A stretch of DNA of 27,067 nt from an uncultured Streptococcus sp. GTDB taxonomy: Bacteria > Bacillota > Bacilli > Lactobacillales > Streptococcaceae. The notes beneath the pieces were generated by a model, which was not told where the DNA came from, did no database searches, and saw only the letters and a list, made by a program, of their open reading frames with translations. A program made the translations under genes and the position numbers. The stretch's first letter is position 1. Every line of letters begins with the position of its first letter. Shown in pieces: positions 22,185 to 27,067 of the stretch. Where the stretch lies: NCBI RefSeq assembly GCF_901875575.1, contig NZ_CABFMF010000016.1:1-27067 (forward strand). The letters run 5' to 3'.

Positions 22185-23076
22185 CTTCGATTTCCCCACT
22201 TTCTGATGGTGTAGAAGGTGCTGCTACAGCTACTTTTTGGCTATTTTTGAAGTGAAGCACTGCAAGGAAGATACCTACGATAGAGATACCAATCATAGAC
22301 AAACCTTTAAAGTTGTTGACAAAAGCAATTTTTTCAGCAACATCTTTTGGTAGAGTACCTACGATACCAGCAACAGCGCCACCAAGACCTGTTACGTATG
22401 AGTAAAGAACAGTCAACATAGCTGTTAAACCGAATCCCATAGCAAGGTAGTGAAGGTTACGCTTAACTGGAAGGTAACGAAGCAAGATTGCGAATCCAAG
22501 ACCTGGAAGCATACGACCAGCAAGAGTTAAGCCATCTGCAACCCATTGGTATTGTTTAACCAAGTCTACTACTGTTTGTACAAATGCACCACCAAAGGCA
22601 AGGGCAAAGAATACTGGAAGGGCACGAGAAAGAGCCCAAGGAAGAGCACCAAGAAGATAGTTGCGCTCGATTCCTTTGTAATCAAAACGTTCAATCGCAG
22701 CATCAATACGGTGTGCGAAGAATGTAGTAGTCATACGACCAAGTACGTCAAAGTAAGTCAAAAGAGCTGCTACTGGAACGGCGATTGTAGTAATTGCAAG
22801 GTCTGTAGCAATCCCTTGTGAAACTGAGAAAGCTGTTGCAAGAACCGCACCAGAAGTTGCGTCGATACGAGAAGCACCACCAAAGGTACCTACCCCAAGC
22901 ACGAATAACTGCAAGCTACCACCGATAAACAAACCAGTTGTCACATCTCCCATGATTAAACCAGTAATGAAACCAGCAAATACAGGGGAACCTGCAGATG
23001 AAACGATCGTCAACTCATCACAGATTTGATAAGCTGAGTACAAAGTGAGAAGTAAAATTTGCCACCATTGTATCAT
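22171..23076 (-). CDS. PTS mannose-family EIIC membrane component
   Basis: A 301-residue membrane transporter subunit of the ManY type. The N-terminal region QILLLTLYSAYQICDELTI and the glycine-rich GLFIGGSLQLFVLGVGTFGG (about residues 49-68) are typical of the substrate-carrying subunit. About seven to eight hydrophobic helices follow, with an acidic tail SGEIEDDEF that overlaps the IID start. AGGAGG precedes the ATG. With IID it moves the sugar across the membrane while IIB phosphorylates it. Likely cargo, from the operon, is a Gal-beta-1,3-linked disaccharide. Confidence 0.93.
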   Translation of the reverse strand: MIQWWQILLLTLYSAYQICDELTIVSSAGSPVFAGFITGLIMGDVTTGLFIGGSLQLFVLGVGTFGGASRIDATSGAVLATAFSVSQGIATDLAITTIAVPVAALLTYFDVLGRMTTTFFAHRIDAAIERFDYKGIERNYLLGALPWALSRALPVFFALAFGGAFVQTVVDLVKQYQWVADGLTLAGRMLPGLGFAILLRYLPVKRNLHYLAMGFGLTAMLTVLYSYVTGLGGAVAGIVGTLPKDVAEKIAFVNNFKGLSMIGISIVGIFLAVLHFKNSQKVAVAAPSTPSESGEIEDDEF

Positions 23077-23102
23077 AACAATGACCTCCTAAAAATTTTT
23101 TC

Positions 23103-23575
23103 CTATTTTAATAAGCTCAAAAAGTCTGAAACTGGATCATTTGGAACCATTTGAGCAGTAAGTTTAACACCTTTTTCTGCTAATTTGTGGAAGTCTTCCA
23201 CATCTTTATCTACCACGTTTATAGAACGTGTAATAGAACGAGTTTCTGGTGTTTGAGACATATTCCCAACATTAAGGGTTTCAAGTGGTACACCTGCTTC
23301 TACCAAACCAAGGAAGCGGTCTGGTTTACGAGCCACGATAAAGAGACGTTGGCTATCGTATTTACCAGCAAGAATATTGGCTGCCGCTTTTTCAATTGGC
23401 AAAATACTCAATTTTACTCCTGGTGGTGTCGCAAGTTTCAAACCACTCTTTTCAACATCGTTGTTAACAACCTCATCGTCTACAACCATAATGCGTGAAA
23501 CATTTAGTTTTCCTGCCCAAAGATTGGCTACTTGTCCGTGGATCAAACGTCCATCAATACGGCATCCTACAATTG

Positions 23576-23579
<4 letters not shown>
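23103..23579 (-). CDS. PTS mannose-family EIIB component
   Basis: A 158-residue cytoplasmic subunit that carries phosphate from IIA to the incoming sugar. The active-site histidine is His14 in RIDGRLIHGQVANLW. The start overlaps the bgaC stop by four bases (ATGA), so it is translated with bgaC. It comes first among the transport genes, 26 bp before IIC. Confidence 0.94.
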
Positions 23580-25363
<1,784 letters not shown>

Positions 25364-25385
25364 AATACTACCTTCTGACAATTAA

Positions 25386-25400
25386 AGTTTACGCTTTCAT
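25386..25400 (-). promoter_or_regulatory. CcpA cre site of the bga operon
   Basis: ATGAAAGCGTAAACT on the minus strand fits WTGNAANCGNWNNCW at every fixed position. It lies about 10 bases downstream of the predicted start of transcription, a roadblock position for repression by CcpA in glucose. Confidence 0.75.
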
Positions 25401-25414
25401 TCATTGACATAGTA

Positions 25415-25443
25415 AATATACATGAATATCTTCCATTTGTCAA
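25415..25443 (-). promoter_or_regulatory. Promoter of the bgaC-PTS-agaS-galM operon
   Basis: TTGACA (25438-25443), 17 bases and TATATT (25415-25420). The spacer holds an imperfect palindrome ATATACATGAATAT (plus strand, 25416-25429). ATTGACA (25403-25409) and TGTCAAT (25438-25444) form a wider inverted repeat. Either could be the operator of the divergent GntR regulator. Confidence 0.75.
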
Positions 25444-25626
25444 TAGGTTTTCACATTTTTTTCATTTTTTACTAAATTTCCCAAAAAAACTTATAATATA
25501 TAAAATAGTAAGATTTGTGCAGCAAGTATAAATATGTATCATTTTATAATAATTCTATGTAAATTAACCTTATAGCCTATTATCTTAAATTTTTTATTCA
25601 AAAAACTGTTAATCTTTTAATTTTTA

Positions 25627-25635
25627 TGGTAGAAT
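25627..25635 (+). promoter_or_regulatory. Extended -10 promoter of the GntR regulator gene
   Basis: TGGTAGAAT with no clear -35, about 33 bases upstream of the chosen start. The 25445-25620 stretch before it is AT-rich with no gene. Confidence 0.5.
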
Positions 25636-25667
25636 CTTTAACGGAGAAAGAAAATCGAGGTAAAAAT

Positions 25668-26384
25668 ATGGCAATTCCTAAATATCAATATATTAAAGAC
25701 GAGTTAAAGAACAAAATCATCTCTGGTCAATTTGCCAGTGGAGATAAATTTTACACCGAAGCTGAATTGATTGCAATGTATGATGTAAGTTCGATTACTG
25801 TTGTCCGTGCCTTGAACGACCTTGCCAAAGACGGCTATATTGTCCGCCAACAAGGGAAAGGAACATTCGTTTCACGCGCCCGTAAGCATAAACTCGTAGA
25901 GTTTTCTGATGTAGAAGTTTTCGAAACCAAAGATGACAAGGTTACTGTTCTTTCGATTGAACGTGCAAACAAACTAAACTACTTAGAAAAACTTGGACTT
26001 CGTGGTGATCAATTCTACTATAAGATTGAACGCGTCCGTAAAACAAACGGTGTCGCATATATCTATCATACATCTTATGTTCCAGAACAATACATCAATG
26101 CAAATTATCCAAATCTTGAATATTATAGTTCAATATATAACCGTTTCAAGTTAGATTACCACATTCATATGAATGATGAACATTTTGAAGAAATCAATGA
26201 AATAGCATTCCCAACTCCAGAACATGCTGCTACGATTCTAGGAGTCAATGAAGAATTCCCTACTGTTTTACAAACCAAAACCACTAAACTAGAGTCTACT
26301 GGTCAAGTTCTCGCCTATAGCGAAACTTATAAACGAGCTGATTACTACAAGATTAAATTCATTTCATGTGACCGTGATCACTAA
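25668..26384 (+). CDS. bgaR: GntR-family regulator of the bga operon (HutC/UTRA type)
   Basis: A 238-residue transcription regulator. The N-terminal winged helix (about residues 3-68) is of GntR type: YQYIKDELKNKIISGQFASG, then SSITVVRALNDLAKDGYIVR and QQGKGTFV. The C-terminal UTRA domain (about 85-235) binds a small effector, normally a sugar phosphate, and controls DNA binding. I preferred the ATG at 25668, with GAGGT upstream, over an earlier in-frame ATG at 25626 that lies in the promoter. It is divergent from bgaC, the position of pneumococcal BgaR, which represses bgaC. Its transcript probably ends at the hairpin of the adjoining IS3 remnant. Confidence 0.92.
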   Translation: MAIPKYQYIKDELKNKIISGQFASGDKFYTEAELIAMYDVSSITVVRALNDLAKDGYIVRQQGKGTFVSRARKHKLVEFSDVEVFETKDDKVTVLSIERANKLNYLEKLGLRGDQFYYKIERVRKTNGVAYIYHTSYVPEQYINANYPNLEYYSSIYNRFKLDYHIHMNDEHFEEINEIAFPTPEHAATILGVNEEFPTVLQTKTTKLESTGQVLAYSETYKRADYYKIKFISCDRDH

Positions 26385-26399
26385 TAAAAAAGCTGAAGT

Positions 26400-26552
26400 T
26401 GAACTGCACCCCAAAAGTTAGACAGAAAAAATCTAACTTTTGGGGTGTTTTATTATGAAATTGAGTTATGAGGATAAAGTTCAGATTTATGAACTTAGAA
26501 AGCAAGGGCAAAGCTTCAAACATCTTTCAAAAAGATTTGATGTGGATGTTTC
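26400..26552 (+). mobile_element. IS3-family insertion sequence remnant, right copy
   Basis: Keeps only the outer end (TGAACTGCACCCC from 26400) and about 32 intact codons of the first transposase frame. The terminus matches the left copy at 5460 but points the opposite way, so the two face inwards-outwards as an inverted pair 21 kb apart. The match to the family breaks off near 26552. Confidence 0.75.
26407..26453 (+). terminator. IS-end hairpin acting as terminator of bgaR
   Basis: A perfect 16-bp stem CACCCCAAAAGTTAGA (26407-26422) / TCTAACTTTTGGGGTG (26432-26447), loop of nine bases, followed by TTTTATT. It sits 22 bases after the bgaR stop. No other terminator is seen there. Confidence 0.65.
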
Positions 26553-26562
26553 TGGGTGCTAA
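26455..26562 (+). pseudogene. Truncated IS3-family transposase OrfA, right copy
   Basis: A 35-codon remnant starting MKLSYEDKVQIYELRKQGQS, closely similar to the left copy, then FKHLSKRFDVDVS and a chance stop. Only the first half of the helix-turn-helix region remains. Non-functional. Confidence 0.75.
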
Positions 26563-26836
26563 ATCCCCAAACTAAGTTCCACCGCTAGTAGAAGTAGAAG
26601 TTAGTCTGATAAGAATCGTAAAAACCAGTAGAATTCCGTGTCAGGGTAAGTTCCACTGATTTTAATAATGCTTGATTTCATCGCTTTTGTAGCCGAAATG
26701 AATAGAAAAAAGAGCGCACAAAATCCCTCTATCTGAAAGCGTTTCAGATTAAGTTCCGCTATGGTGGAAGTTAGTATGAGACGTTTTAATGGGATTTTAG
26801 GTTAGTTTTTAGAACTTATGTTGGAGTAATGTATAG
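26563..26836. other. Non-coding segment with TAAGTTCC repeats between two IS remnants
   Basis: No gene seen. It contains TAAGTTCC at about 26574, 26647 and 26750, two of them paired with GAAGTTAGT about 20-30 bases on. It also contains a perfect palindrome ATCTGAAA-GCG-TTTCAGAT (26731-26749). Origin unknown. Confidence 0.4.
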
Positions 26837-27067
26837 TCAATTGAAACAAGAGCAGGATAAAAGAGCCCCGAAAAAAGTATTACAACTCGGTAATACCTTT
26901 TTGAGGTGCTTTTTGATACGAGCCCATGTTTTCTCAATAGGATTGTACTCAGGTGAGTAGGGAGGAAGAGGTAAAATTTTATGCCCAAACTCTTCACACA
27001 AGAGTTCTAGCTTACCCATTCTATGGAATCTTGCATTATCCATAATAATAACTGATGGTGTATTTAA
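26837..27067 (-). CDS. IS630-family transposase, C-terminal part (5' end outside window)
   Basis: The last 76 residues of a DDE transposase that cuts and joins DNA at TA targets. Visible are the second catalytic aspartate in PSVIIMDNARFHRMGKL, the strand LPLPPYSPEYNPIEKTWARI with the catalytic glutamate of the DDE triad (NPIE), and the usual end KKVLPSCNTFFGALLSCSCF. The frame is open across the right edge. In pneumococcal IS630 copies the transposase is split over two frames, so this may be the second frame; its integrity cannot be judged here. Confidence 0.85.
   Translation of the reverse strand, partial: LNTPSVIIMDNARFHRMGKLELLCEEFGHKILPLPPYSPEYNPIEKTWARIKKHLKKVLPSCNTFFGALLSCSCFN

Noticed and set aside
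26731..26749. A cre site in the palindrome around TGAAAGCGTTTCA
   Set aside because: It misses the fixed C near the 3' end and the outer A/T of the cre consensus, and no gene follows that it could control.

Overview
The window comes from a streptococcus of the Mitis group (S. pneumoniae, S. mitis, S. oralis and relatives). The gene order, read leftwards from bgaR to rpsD, is the one I remember from the pneumococcal chromosome: bgaR / bgaC - mannose-family PTS - agaS - galM / VOC protein / acetyltransferase / phosphorylase / trkH - cabP / pavB / rr08 - hk08 / rpsD. YSIRK signal peptides, sortase anchoring, extended -10 (TGnTATAAT) promoters and low GC all fit. No database search was possible. 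Strain-level assignment is open.

Layout. (1) Positions 1-3965, minus: the N-terminal 1321 residues of a very large YSIRK surface protein whose helical repeat stalk runs off the left edge. (2) 4500-4985, plus: a Q/N-rich lipoprotein. (3) 5.1-6.2 kb: an IS3-family remnant and a RelB/RelE-type toxin-antitoxin pair. (4) 6.2-12.8 kb, all minus: rpsD with a structured leader, the SaeRS-like two-component system hk08/rr08, the SSURE-repeat adhesin pavB, and the K+ uptake pair cabP/trkH. (5) 12.8-18.2 kb: a nucleoside phosphorylase, a compact two-RNA locus, an ATP-grasp enzyme with a DAACS symporter, a twice-frameshifted acetyltransferase pseudogene and a two-module VOC protein. (6) 18.4-26.4 kb: the host-glycan operon bgaC-IIB-IIC-IID-IIA-agaS-galM with its divergent GntR regulator. 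(7) 26.4-27.07 kb: a second IS3 remnant, inverted relative to the first, and the 3' end of an IS630-family transposase.

How the genes work together. BgaC, the PTS, AgaS and GalM form one route for beta-1,3-galactosides. The PTS imports and phosphorylates sugar, BgaC releases galactose, AgaS handles the amino-sugar phosphate and GalM feeds galactose to central metabolism. A cre site and a GntR/UTRA regulator sit at its promoter. The TCS08 genes lie directly after pavB, which has a SaeR-like half-site pair at its promoter. TrkH and the RCK protein form one K+ channel complex.

The most interesting item is at 13.69-13.99 kb. Two convergent short transcription units share one bidirectional terminator. 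One would be about 65 nt. The other contains a 30-codon ORF for a hydrophobic peptide with a lysine tail. This is the architecture of an Fst/par-type type I toxin-antitoxin module.
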